From Micromonospora sp. U21 (GTDB lineage: Bacteria; Actinomycetota; Actinomycetes; Mycobacteriales; Micromonosporaceae), in the NCBI RefSeq assembly GCF_018070045.1, contig NZ_JAGPYK010000007.1:248001-312000 (forward strand): a stretch of 64,000 nucleotides of DNA. The letters are read 5' to 3'. This document shows positions 26,443 through 34,401 of this stretch, one piece after another (position 1 is the first letter of the stretch; each line of letters begins with the position of its first letter). Below the pieces are notes generated by a model that was given only the letters and a program-made list of their open reading frames with translations, ran no database searches and was not told where the DNA came from. Position numbers and translations under genes: made by a program.

Positions 26443-27581
26443 TCGGCGAACGACCCGTCGCGGTGCTGCCAGACCGGATTGCGCCAGGCGTGCGGGGTAC
26501 GGGCGGCCGCACGGACCGCCGCCTCGTCCACCGTGATGCCCAGCCCGGGCCGGTCGAACCGGGCGATGTGCCCGTCCACGAACCGGAACGGCTCCGGGTC
26601 GAGCACGTAGTCCAGCAGGTCGGAGCCGGAGTGGTAGTGGATGCCGATGCTCTGCTCCTGGATCAGGAAGTTCGGCGTCGCGAAGGCCACCTGGAGGCTG
26701 GCAGCCAGGGAGATCGGGCCGAGCGGGCAGTGCGGGGCCAGCAACGCGCCGTACGTCTCGGCCAGCGCGGCGATCCGGCGCACCTCGGAGATCCCGCCGG
26801 CGTGCGACAGGTCCGGCTGAACCACGGCGACTCCGGCCTGCAACGGGCCGAGGAACTCGGAGCGGCCGTAGAGCCGCTCGCCCGTGGCCACCGGGATCGG
26901 TGTGCCGGCGACGATGTCGCGCAGGTGGTGGGCCTGGTCGGGCAGGACCGGTTCCTCCACGAAGAAGGGACGCAGGGGGGCCAGCTCGGGCAGGATCCGG
27001 CGTATCGCGGCCAGGCCGGCCCGGCCGTGGAAGTCCAGCGCGATGTCGCGGTCGGGGCCGAGCACCTCCCGGGCGGCGGCGACCCGGCCGACCACCGCGT
27101 CCACCTCGGCGGAGGTGGGAATGGCGGAGAGCCGCCCGCAGGCGTTCATCTTGACGCCGGTGAGACCGGCGGCGGCCTGCGCGGCGGCGGCGTCGGCCAC
27201 CTCGTCGGGCTCGTCCCCGCCGATCCAGGAGTAGATGCGCACCCGGTCCCGGACGGCCCCACCGAGCAGGGCGTGCACCGGCACCCCGTACGCCTGCCCG
27301 GTGATGTCCCAGAGCGCCTGGTCGAGGCCGGCGACCGCGCTGGAGAGGATCGGGCCGCCCCGGTAGAAGCCGCCCTTGGTGAGCACCTGCCAGTGCTGCT
27401 CGATCCGGAGTGGATCCTCGCCGATCAGATATTCGGAGAGCACCTCGACCGCGCTGCGTACGACCTCGGCGCGCCCCTCGACCACGGGCTCACCCCACCC
27501 GACCAGCCCGTCATCGGTCTCCACCCGGCAGAACAGCCACCGTGGCGCGACCAGGAAGGTCTCGATCCGCTCGATCTTCAC
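26436..27581 (-). CDS. dgoD: D-galactonate dehydratase
   Basis: Enolase-superfamily dehydratase of 381 residues that turns D-galactonate into 2-keto-3-deoxy-galactonate. The metal ligands and catalytic residues match E. coli DgoD almost number for number: Asp183 and His185 (DFHGR), Glu209, Glu235 (TGERL), and His284 as the general base (APHCPLGPI). GTG at 27581 overlaps the GntR stop (GTGA). The match in residue positions makes this one of the firmest functional calls in the window. Confidence 0.92.
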   Translation of the reverse strand: MKIERIETFLVAPRWLFCRVETDDGLVGWGEPVVEGRAEVVRSAVEVLSEYLIGEDPLRIEQHWQVLTKGGFYRGGPILSSAVAGLDQALWDITGQAYGVPVHALLGGAVRDRVRIYSWIGGDEPDEVADAAAAQAAAGLTGVKMNACGRLSAIPTSAEVDAVVGRVAAAREVLGPDRDIALDFHGRAGLAAIRRILPELAPLRPFFVEEPVLPDQAHHLRDIVAGTPIPVATGERLYGRSEFLGPLQAGVAVVQPDLSHAGGISEVRRIAALAETYGALLAPHCPLGPISLAASLQVAFATPNFLIQEQSIGIHYHSGSDLLDYVLDPEPFRFVDGHIARFDRPGLGITVDEAAVRAAARTPHAWRNPVWQHRDGSFAEW

Positions 27582-28288
27582 CGACTGCCCCTCTGTTTCC
27601 GTGCCTTCTCGACGTCCCGGACGGCCTTGTCCAGCAACTCACGCATGGCGGTCTCGGTCGCCGTCTCGTCGCGCGCCCGCAGCGCGTCGACCACGGCGCG
27701 GTGGCTGGGCACCGGGTCGTCGTGCGGCGCGCCGCCGTGCACCAGCCGGTCCCGCTCGGCGAGCCCGGTCTCCATCACCACCTCCATGCGCTCCAGCAGC
27801 TCGTTGTGGGTGGCGGCGAGCAGCGCGCGGTGGAAGGAGAGATCGGCGGCGACGGCGGCGGCGGGGTCGCCGTTGGCCTCGGCCATCTCGGCCAGCGCCC
27901 GGTCGAGGGCGGCGATGTCGTCCTCGGTGGCCCGGCTGGCGGCCAGCCGCGCGGCGGCCGGCTCGATGATGGCGCGTACCTCGTGCAGCTGGTCGAGCAG
28001 GCGCTCGTGGGGGCCTTCGGCGAACTGCCAGCGGATCACGTCGCCGTCGAGCAGGTTCCAGTCCGCCCGCGGCCGGACGAAGGTGCCGCGTTTCTGCCGG
28101 GCGTCGACGATGCCCTTGGCCGAGAGCACCTTCAGCGCCTCGCGCAGCGCCGTCAGGCTGACGTCGAACTCCTCCTGCAGCGCGACGATGTTCAGGGTCG
28201 CTCCGGCGGGAATCTCACCGGTGAGGATGCGGCGGGCGATGGCTTCGACGGTCTGCCCGTGGACGCCGCGGCGTGCGTACTGTGCCAA
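27578..28288 (-). CDS. GntR/FadR-family regulator of galactonate catabolism (DgoR-like)
   Basis: Regulator of 236 residues with an N-terminal winged helix (residues ~10-75: VEAIARRILTGEIPAGATLNI, SLTALREALKVLSAKGIV) and a C-terminal FCD ligand-binding domain whose metal-site histidines are visible (SFHRALLAATHN, SHRAVV). It is read together with dgoD (GTGA overlap), as in other dgo loci, so galactonate is the likely effector. The start is a TTG at 28288 behind AGGAGAGC. The AT-rich dyad at 29107-29121 is a plausible operator. Confidence 0.86.
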   Translation of the reverse strand: MAQYARRGVHGQTVEAIARRILTGEIPAGATLNIVALQEEFDVSLTALREALKVLSAKGIVDARQKRGTFVRPRADWNLLDGDVIRWQFAEGPHERLLDQLHEVRAIIEPAAARLAASRATEDDIAALDRALAEMAEANGDPAAAVAADLSFHRALLAATHNELLERMEVVMETGLAERDRLVHGGAPHDDPVPSHRAVVDALRARDETATETAMRELLDKAVRDVEKARKQRGSR

Positions 28289-28325
28289 TGCTCTCCTGGC
28301 CTTCTCGCTGGTCGGTATCGATCTC

Positions 28326-29084
28326 TCAGGCCGAGGCTTTCACCGCGGTCCAGCCACCGTCCACCACCAGGCTCGCGCCGGTGACGTAGGCGGCGTCCGG
28401 CGAGACGAGGAAGGCCACCGTCGCGGCCACCTCGTCCGGCGTGCCGAACCGTTTCGCCACGGTCTCCGCGACGCTGCGTCGGCGGTCCTCCTCGGACACC
28501 TCGGCCCAGGCGCCGGTGAGGATCGGCCCGGGCAGCACGGTGTTGACCCGCACCTGCGGGCCGTACTCCACGGCGAGCTGGCGGCCGAGCGCGACGAGGC
28601 CGCCCTTGGCCGCGGCGTACGCGGGCCGGCCGGGCAGCCCGACCAGTGCGTGCACCGAGGAGATCAGCACCACCGCGCCCGCGCGTGCCCGCAGATCGTC
28701 CAGGCAGGCGCGCACGCCGAGGAACGAGCCGGTGAGGCTCACCCCGAGCTGGTGGTCCCAGGACTGCCGGCTGGTCTCGTGCGCCGGCGCGATCTGCACC
28801 GCGTACGCGGTGCTGACCAGGATGTCCACCGGGCCGAGGCTGCCGTGCACCGCGGCCACGGCGGCCGACCAGTCGGCCTCGTCGCCAACATCGCCCATTA
28901 CGGACAGTGCTCGGGTGCCCTGGGCGATCAGCTCGTCGGCCAGCATGGTCGAATCGGCCACGTCGAGCAGCGCGACTGCCGCTCCCTCGGCGGCGAGCCG
29001 TCGGGCAGTGGCCGCGCCGATCCCGCCCATCGCGCCGGTGATCAGCGCGTTCTTGCCCTCAAGCCGGCGCATAAGCTGATCCAC
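28326..29084 (-). CDS. Short-chain dehydrogenase, candidate galactose dehydrogenase
   Basis: SDR of 252 residues with the classical cofactor motif TGAMGGIG and the active-site region SS...YAAAK (Tyr-x3-Lys), ending DGGWTAVKAS. It is the first gene of the minus-strand sugar operon, 37 bases before gntR. Since the operon has a lactonase and galactonate enzymes but no other dehydrogenase, this is the best candidate for oxidising D-galactose to the lactone. Note that the usual NNAG-type motif reads VSTAYA here. GTG at 29084 or ATG at 29072 could start translation. Confidence 0.78.
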   Translation of the reverse strand: MDQLMRRLEGKNALITGAMGGIGAATARRLAAEGAAVALLDVADSTMLADELIAQGTRALSVMGDVGDEADWSAAVAAVHGSLGPVDILVSTAYAVQIAPAHETSRQSWDHQLGVSLTGSFLGVRACLDDLRARAGAVVLISSVHALVGLPGRPAYAAAKGGLVALGRQLAVEYGPQVRVNTVLPGPILTGAWAEVSEEDRRRSVAETVAKRFGTPDEVAATVAFLVSPDAAYVTGASLVVDGGWTAVKASA

Positions 29085-29106
29085 CTGACCCTCGCCTTGA
29101 TCTCAT

Positions 29107-29136
29107 CTAATCATTAATTAGGAAGATATCTTGACA
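29107..29136. promoter_or_regulatory. AT-rich dyads and -35 box between the two sugar operons
   Basis: CTAATCATTAATTAG (29107-29121) has perfect 5-base arms. It is followed by the perfect palindrome AAGATATCTT (29123-29132), which overlaps a plus-strand TTGACA (29131-29136). Such AT-rich sites stand out in this genome. Their place between the divergent operons suggests operators for the GntR regulator controlling both sides. Confidence 0.5.
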
Positions 29137-29230
29137 GCCGCCGAGGGTCGATGCAACCTTCTGGTCACACCATTCACATGGCCGACACAATGCGCCGTGA
29201 CGCTACGTGTCGTAGAGGAAGGACACCCCC

Positions 29231-30526
29231 GTGAGCGACTTCGACCCCGGTCGCCGGCGATTCCTTGGCCACCTCGGGCTCGCCGGCCTGGGCGCCCTCG
29301 GCGCCAGCTCGTTCCTCAGCGCGTGCGCCAGCTCCGCGAGCGGGCCGACGGCCGGCAACGGCTCCGGCGCGGTCACCATCCAGTCCAACCTCTCCTCGCC
29401 GCAGGCCAAGGCGGCGATGGAGAAGCTGATCGCGAACTTCAACGCGCAGGGCAAGGGCACGGCGAGCCTCAACACGATCGCCTCGGAGACCTTCCGGACC
29501 CAGCTGCCGACGTACCTGACCTCAGCCAACCCGCCGGACCTCTACACCTGGTACGCGGGCTCGGTCGCCAACGACTACGCCAGCCGCAACCTCCTGCTGG
29601 ACGTCTCCGACGTCTGGAAGTCGCTGGGCGACTACCCCCAGTCGCTGCGCACCCTCTCCACCGACGCCAGCGGCAAGCAGGTCTTCGTGCCGATGAACAA
29701 CTACTGGTGGGGCTTCTTCTACCGCAAGTCAAACTTCGCCAGGTGGGGCGTACGGGAGCCGAAGACCTGGACCGAGTTCCTGGCGCTGTGCGAGACGCTG
29801 AAGAGCAAGGGCGTTCCGCCCATCGGCATCGGTCTCGGCGACACCCCGTGGGTGGCGTCCGCCTGGTTCGACTACCTCAACATCCGGATCAACGGCGCCC
29901 CGTTCCACCGCGAGCTGCTCGCCGGCAAGCAGCGCTTCGACGACCCCAAGGTCAAGGCGGTCCTCACCCGCTGGCGCGAGGCCCTGCCCTACTTCGACCC
30001 CAAGGGCAAGGCGTACCCGTTCCAGGAGGCGACCACCGCCCTGCTGGCCGGCAAGACCGGCATGTTCCTGATCGGCACCTTCTTCGCCGACGCGGCGCCC
30101 AAGGATGCTCTCGGCGACCTGGACTTCTTCCAGTTCCCGATCGTCGACCCGGCGGTGCCGGTGGCCGAGGAGGCCCCGACCGACGGCTTCTTCGCCAGCG
30201 CCAAGACCGCCAACCCCACCGGCACCAGGGCGCTGCTCACCTACCTGGCCGGCGTCGAGGCGCAGGAGGCGTACGTCAAGGCCAGCTCCGGCATCGTGCT
30301 GCCGGCCAACCCGGGTGCCAAGGCCGCCGACTCGCCTCTGGTGACCAAGGGCAAGGCGATGCTCGACGGCGCCAAGGAGCTGACCCAATTCTTCAACCGC
30401 GACTCGAGCGACGCGCTCCAGCCGACCGCGGACACCGCGCTGACCAAGTTCATGGACAAGCCGGACCAGATCGACGCGATCCTGCGGGAGTGGCAGTCCA
30501 GCGCCGAGAAGGTCTTCAAGGGCTGA
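29231..30526 (+). CDS. ABC sugar-binding lipoprotein
   Basis: Extracellular solute-binding protein of 431 residues (family 1). The N-terminus combines a twin-arginine motif (GRRRFLGHLG) with a lipobox (FLSAC, Cys at ~31), so it is probably exported folded and lipid-anchored. The body shows typical SBP stretches (YLTSANPPDLYTWYAG, FLALCETLKSKGVPPIGIGL, KTGMFLIGTFFAD). It starts GTG at 29231 behind AGAGGAAGGAC. With the two permeases and alpha-galactosidases downstream it is expected to bind alpha-galactosides such as melibiose or raffinose; the ligand is inferred from context. Confidence 0.88.
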   Translation: MSDFDPGRRRFLGHLGLAGLGALGASSFLSACASSASGPTAGNGSGAVTIQSNLSSPQAKAAMEKLIANFNAQGKGTASLNTIASETFRTQLPTYLTSANPPDLYTWYAGSVANDYASRNLLLDVSDVWKSLGDYPQSLRTLSTDASGKQVFVPMNNYWWGFFYRKSNFARWGVREPKTWTEFLALCETLKSKGVPPIGIGLGDTPWVASAWFDYLNIRINGAPFHRELLAGKQRFDDPKVKAVLTRWREALPYFDPKGKAYPFQEATTALLAGKTGMFLIGTFFADAAPKDALGDLDFFQFPIVDPAVPVAEEAPTDGFFASAKTANPTGTRALLTYLAGVEAQEAYVKASSGIVLPANPGAKAADSPLVTKGKAMLDGAKELTQFFNRDSSDALQPTADTALTKFMDKPDQIDAILREWQSSAEKVFKG

Positions 30527-30527
30527 C

Positions 30528-31445
30528 GTGACAGCAACGATCTCCACGACTCCGGTCACCCCCACCCGGCGGCGGCGACGGTCGGCCCGACTGTCGCCGC
30601 TGCTGGTGGCGTTCGTCCTGGTGCCGTTCGCGGTCGAGAGCGTCTGGGTCTTCTGGCCGGCGATCCAGGGCTTCTGGTTCTCCCTCACCCGCTGGGACGG
30701 CATGTCGCCGCCCACCTTCGTGGGCGTCGACAACTACGTGGAGATGGCCGGCGACGCCACCTTCCGGGGCGCCCTGCTCAACACGGTGATCTGGCTGGTC
30801 CTCTTCGGCGGCCTCTCCGTGCTGGGGGGCTTCGGCATGGCGCTGATCCTGCAACGGGAACGGCGCGGGGTCGGCTTCTACCGGGCCGCCCTGTTCACCC
30901 CGGTGGTCTTCTCGTTGGTGGTGACCGCGCTGGTCTGGCGGGTCTTCTACCAACCCGACGGCATCGCCGACACGCTGCTGCGGGCCATCGGCCTGGAGCA
31001 GCTGATCCGGCCCTGGCTCGCCGACCCGCAGACCGCGCTGTACGCGGTGATCCTGCCCGCCCTGTGGCGGCAGATCGGCTACGTGATGGTGCTGTTCCTG
31101 GCTGGGCTGAAGGCGATCGACCCGGCGCTGCACGAGGCGGCCCGGATGGACGGCGCCAACTCCTGGCAGCGGCTGCGGCACGTCACCATCCCGCAGCTCC
31201 GGGGGGTCAACGCCGTGGTGCTCTCGGTCATCGTGATCGACTCGCTGCGCTCGTTCGACATCGTCTGGTCGCTGACCAAGGGCGGGCCGTACCACTCGTC
31301 GGAGCTGCTCAGCACCTACATGTACTCGACCGCGTTCCAGGGCCTGCGGCTGGGCTACGCCTCCGCGATCGCCGTCGTGATCTTCGTGCTGGCGCTGGCG
31401 GTCATCCTCGGCTACCTGGTCCGCGCGTTCCGGGAGGAAGCGTGA
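30528..31445 (+). CDS. ABC sugar permease, MalF-type
   Basis: Inner membrane permease of 305 residues with six predicted helices and the EAA loop (LHEAARMDGANSWQRLRHVTIPQL) that contacts the ATPase. It starts GTG one base after the binding-protein stop and overlaps the next permease by one base. It forms the heterodimeric channel with the following gene. Confidence 0.92.
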   Translation: MTATISTTPVTPTRRRRRSARLSPLLVAFVLVPFAVESVWVFWPAIQGFWFSLTRWDGMSPPTFVGVDNYVEMAGDATFRGALLNTVIWLVLFGGLSVLGGFGMALILQRERRGVGFYRAALFTPVVFSLVVTALVWRVFYQPDGIADTLLRAIGLEQLIRPWLADPQTALYAVILPALWRQIGYVMVLFLAGLKAIDPALHEAARMDGANSWQRLRHVTIPQLRGVNAVVLSVIVIDSLRSFDIVWSLTKGGPYHSSELLSTYMYSTAFQGLRLGYASAIAVVIFVLALAVILGYLVRAFREEA

Positions 31446-32266
31446 TGAACAAGCTCCGCACCGGGGCCTTCCACACCGGGATGATCCTGCTCTCGCTGCT
31501 CTGGCTGGGGCCGGTGATCTGGGTCGTGGTGATGTCCACCCGGTCGTTCGACGACATCGCCGCGCACGGGGTGGGCAGCCTGCCCCGCTCGTTCACGCTG
31601 GACACCTACCGGCAGGCGTGGACCGACGGCGGCGAGCTCCGCGCGCTCATCAACAGCATGCTGGTCACCGTCCCGTCGGTGGCGCTGAGCCTCGGTCTGG
31701 CCGCGATGGCCGCGTTCGCGCTGAGCCGCTTCCGGATCCCCGGACGGCGGACCATCCTGCTGCTGATGCTCGCCGGCAACCTGCTGCCACCGCAGATCCT
31801 GCTCATCCCGGTGGCCAAGTTCAGTGAGCTGACCGGCCTGTACGACACGCTCTGGGCGCTCATCGCGGTGCAGGTCGGCTTCGGGCTCGGCTTCTACACC
31901 TTCGTGCTGCACGGCTTCATGCGGGACCTGCCGGGTGAGATCCAGGAGGCGGCCACGATCGACGGCGCCGGCACGGCGCAGATCTTCACCCGGGTGATGC
32001 TGCCGCTGACCAGGCCCGCGCTGGCGGCGCTCGGGGCGCTCTCCTTCACCTGGATCTTCAACGACCTGCTCTGGGCGATCACCGTGCTGCGCACCGACGA
32101 CAACATGCCGGTCACCCCGGCGCTGCTCGGCCTCCAGGGGCAGTTCGTCTCGTCCTGGAACGTCATCGCCGCCGGCACGGTCATCGCGGCCGTCCCCACC
32201 GTCGCGGTCTTCCTGCGCTTCCAGCGGCACTTCGTCTCCGGCCTGGCGCTCGGGGCGGTCAAGTGA
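31445..32266 (+). CDS. ABC sugar permease, MalG-type
   Basis: Second permease, 273 residues, six helices, EAA loop IQEAATIDGAGTAQIFTRVMLPL. ATG at 31445 overlaps the first permease stop (TGATG), and its own stop overlaps the GH36 start (GTGA). No ATP-binding subunit is encoded in the operon; many actinomycete sugar importers of this class share a genome-wide ATPase such as MsiK. Confidence 0.92.
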   Translation: MNKLRTGAFHTGMILLSLLWLGPVIWVVVMSTRSFDDIAAHGVGSLPRSFTLDTYRQAWTDGGELRALINSMLVTVPSVALSLGLAAMAAFALSRFRIPGRRTILLLMLAGNLLPPQILLIPVAKFSELTGLYDTLWALIAVQVGFGLGFYTFVLHGFMRDLPGEIQEAATIDGAGTAQIFTRVMLPLTRPALAALGALSFTWIFNDLLWAITVLRTDDNMPVTPALLGLQGQFVSSWNVIAAGTVIAAVPTVAVFLRFQRHFVSGLALGAVK

Positions 32267-34356
32267 CCGCCCCCGCGCCGAACGGGCAGCGCTGGACGCT
32301 GCGCGGCGCGCACACCGAGTACACCTTCACCGTGCCGGCGCACGGCCGCTGGCTGGAACTGGTCGCCTGGGGCCCGCACGGCGTCTCCGACGGCCCGTCC
32401 CCGGTCGCCTACGACGGCCCGGTGCCGTTCCTCACCGCCGGGGACGCCGCCCCGATCGAGTACGCGACCGACGCCGACCGACCGTTCACCGGCGCCGACC
32501 TGGTGGTGGAGACCGCCAGCGGGGAGCGTCGGGTGGGGTTCGGCCACACCGACGTGCGGGCCGACGCCGATCAGCGGGAGTTGGCCGTCGGTTTCGCCGA
32601 CCCGGTCACCGGGCTGCGCGCCACCGTGCACTACCGGGTGCCCGTCGGCACCGACGTGGTGCAGCGGTGGGTCGAGCTGACCAACGACGGCACCGACGCG
32701 CTACGGGTCGTCCGGGCCGGGTCGGGCGGGTTCTGCGTACCGACGCCGCACGGCGCGCTGCTCAGCCACCAGTGGGGCCAGTGGGAGCAGGAGTTCCAGC
32801 TCTCCCACGTCGAGCTGGGCCACGGCGCGTTCAGCATCGGCAGCTCCCAGGGCGTACCCGGGCATCTGCACGTGCCCTGGCTGGCCGTGCGCGACACCGC
32901 CGAGCCGGCCGGCCCGGCCTGGGGGATGGCGCTGGCCTGGACCGGCTCGTGGGAGATCAGCGCCGAGCGGGACACCGGCGGCCTGACCCGGGTCCGGGTC
33001 GGCCGTCAGCTGGTCGACGGCCCGCTGGAGTTGGCTGCGGGCGAGCGGCTGACCCTGCCGGTGGTCACCGGCGCGTACAGCCCCGACGGCCTGGACGGGC
33101 TGGCCCGGGTCTGGCACACCCACCAGCGGATGCTGGCCGGGGAACGGCTCAGCCCTCGCCCGGTGCTCTACAACTCGTGGGAGGCGACCTACTTCGCGGT
33201 CGAGGCGCAGAGTCAGCTCGCGCTCGCCCGGATCGCCGCCGAGCTGGGCGTGGAGACGTTCGTGGTGGACGACGGCTGGTTCGTGGGCCGCAACGACGAC
33301 ACCGCCGGGCTGGGCGACTGGACGCCCGACCCGGCGAAGTTCCCGGCCGGGTTCGACACGTTCATCGCCGACGTCCGCGCGCTCGGGCTGAACTTCGGGC
33401 TCTGGGTCGAGCCGGAGTGCGTCAACCCACGGTCCCGGCTCTACGCCGAGCACCCGGAGTGGGTCTACGCCGTCCACGGCCGGCCGCTCACCCCGGTCCG
33501 CAACCAGTACCTGCTCGACCTGGGTCGGCCGGAGGTCGCCGAGTTCGTCCACTCCACCGTCGACGGCCTGCTGCGCCGGTATGACATCGACTACCTGAAG
33601 TGGGACTTCAACCGGCCGCGTACCGAGCCGGGTCGGTCGGGTGGGGTGGGCCCGCTCGACCTGGACGGTGCACACGTGGCCAACCTGCACCGGATCTACG
33701 AGCGGTTGCGCCGGGACCACCCCGGCGTGCTGATCGAGGCGTGCGCCGGCGGGGGCGCGCGGACCGACCTGGCGATGGCCGCCCGGGCCGACGTGTTCTG
33801 GCCCAGCGACAACACGGGCCCGCTGGACCGGCTGGCCATCCAGCACGGCTTCCTGCACGCCAACGCACCGCATCTGCTCAGCTCCTGGGTCACCGACGCG
33901 CCCGGCCTGTTCGATCCGCGCCCACGCTCGCTGGCGTTCCGGTTCGTGCTCGCGATGGCCGGCGTGCTCGGCATCGGCGCGGACATCCGGGCCTGGACCG
34001 CCGCCGAGCGGGCCGAGGCGGCCGGCTGGATCGCCCGGTACAAGGAGATCCGGGACGTCGTCACGTACGGCGAGACACACCTGATCGGCGGGCCCGACCA
34101 GGCCCGGTGCGCGGTGCAGTACACCGCGCCGGACGAGCGCCGGGTGGTGGTGCTGGCCTGGCACACCGGCCGGCTCGACGGCGCCGGCCTGCTGCCGTCC
34201 CGCCCGGTCCGACTGCCGCTGCGGGGCCTCGACCCGACCGCCCGCTACCGGCACGGCGACCGGCACTACTCCGGCAGCCACCTCGCCGCGGTCGGCCTGC
34301 CGGTGCACTGGAGCGCGACCCACGACGCCGACCTCATCGTGCTCGTTCGCGACTGA
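32263..34356 (+). CDS. GH36 alpha-galactosidase, intracellular
   Basis: Retaining alpha-galactosidase of 697 residues with an N-terminal beta-sandwich, the central TIM barrel and a C-terminal beta domain. The nucleophile is Asp448 in DYLKWDFNR and the acid/base is Asp516 in FWPSDNTGP, the usual GH36 spacing. GFGLWVEPE-like (NFGLWVEPECVNP) and YNSWEATYF motifs are also present. No signal peptide: it acts on imported alpha-galactosides in the cytoplasm and releases galactose for the oxidative operon next door. GTG at 32263 overlaps the permease stop. Confidence 0.92.
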   Translation: MTAPAPNGQRWTLRGAHTEYTFTVPAHGRWLELVAWGPHGVSDGPSPVAYDGPVPFLTAGDAAPIEYATDADRPFTGADLVVETASGERRVGFGHTDVRADADQRELAVGFADPVTGLRATVHYRVPVGTDVVQRWVELTNDGTDALRVVRAGSGGFCVPTPHGALLSHQWGQWEQEFQLSHVELGHGAFSIGSSQGVPGHLHVPWLAVRDTAEPAGPAWGMALAWTGSWEISAERDTGGLTRVRVGRQLVDGPLELAAGERLTLPVVTGAYSPDGLDGLARVWHTHQRMLAGERLSPRPVLYNSWEATYFAVEAQSQLALARIAAELGVETFVVDDGWFVGRNDDTAGLGDWTPDPAKFPAGFDTFIADVRALGLNFGLWVEPECVNPRSRLYAEHPEWVYAVHGRPLTPVRNQYLLDLGRPEVAEFVHSTVDGLLRRYDIDYLKWDFNRPRTEPGRSGGVGPLDLDGAHVANLHRIYERLRRDHPGVLIEACAGGGARTDLAMAARADVFWPSDNTGPLDRLAIQHGFLHANAPHLLSSWVTDAPGLFDPRPRSLAFRFVLAMAGVLGIGADIRAWTAAERAEAAGWIARYKEIRDVVTYGETHLIGGPDQARCAVQYTAPDERRVVVLAWHTGRLDGAGLLPSRPVRLPLRGLDPTARYRHGDRHYSGSHLAAVGLPVHWSATHDADLIVLVRD

Positions 34357-34401
34357 GGCCGGAGCACCACCACCCCACCCTCGAGGGACAGGAGTACCCC
34401 C

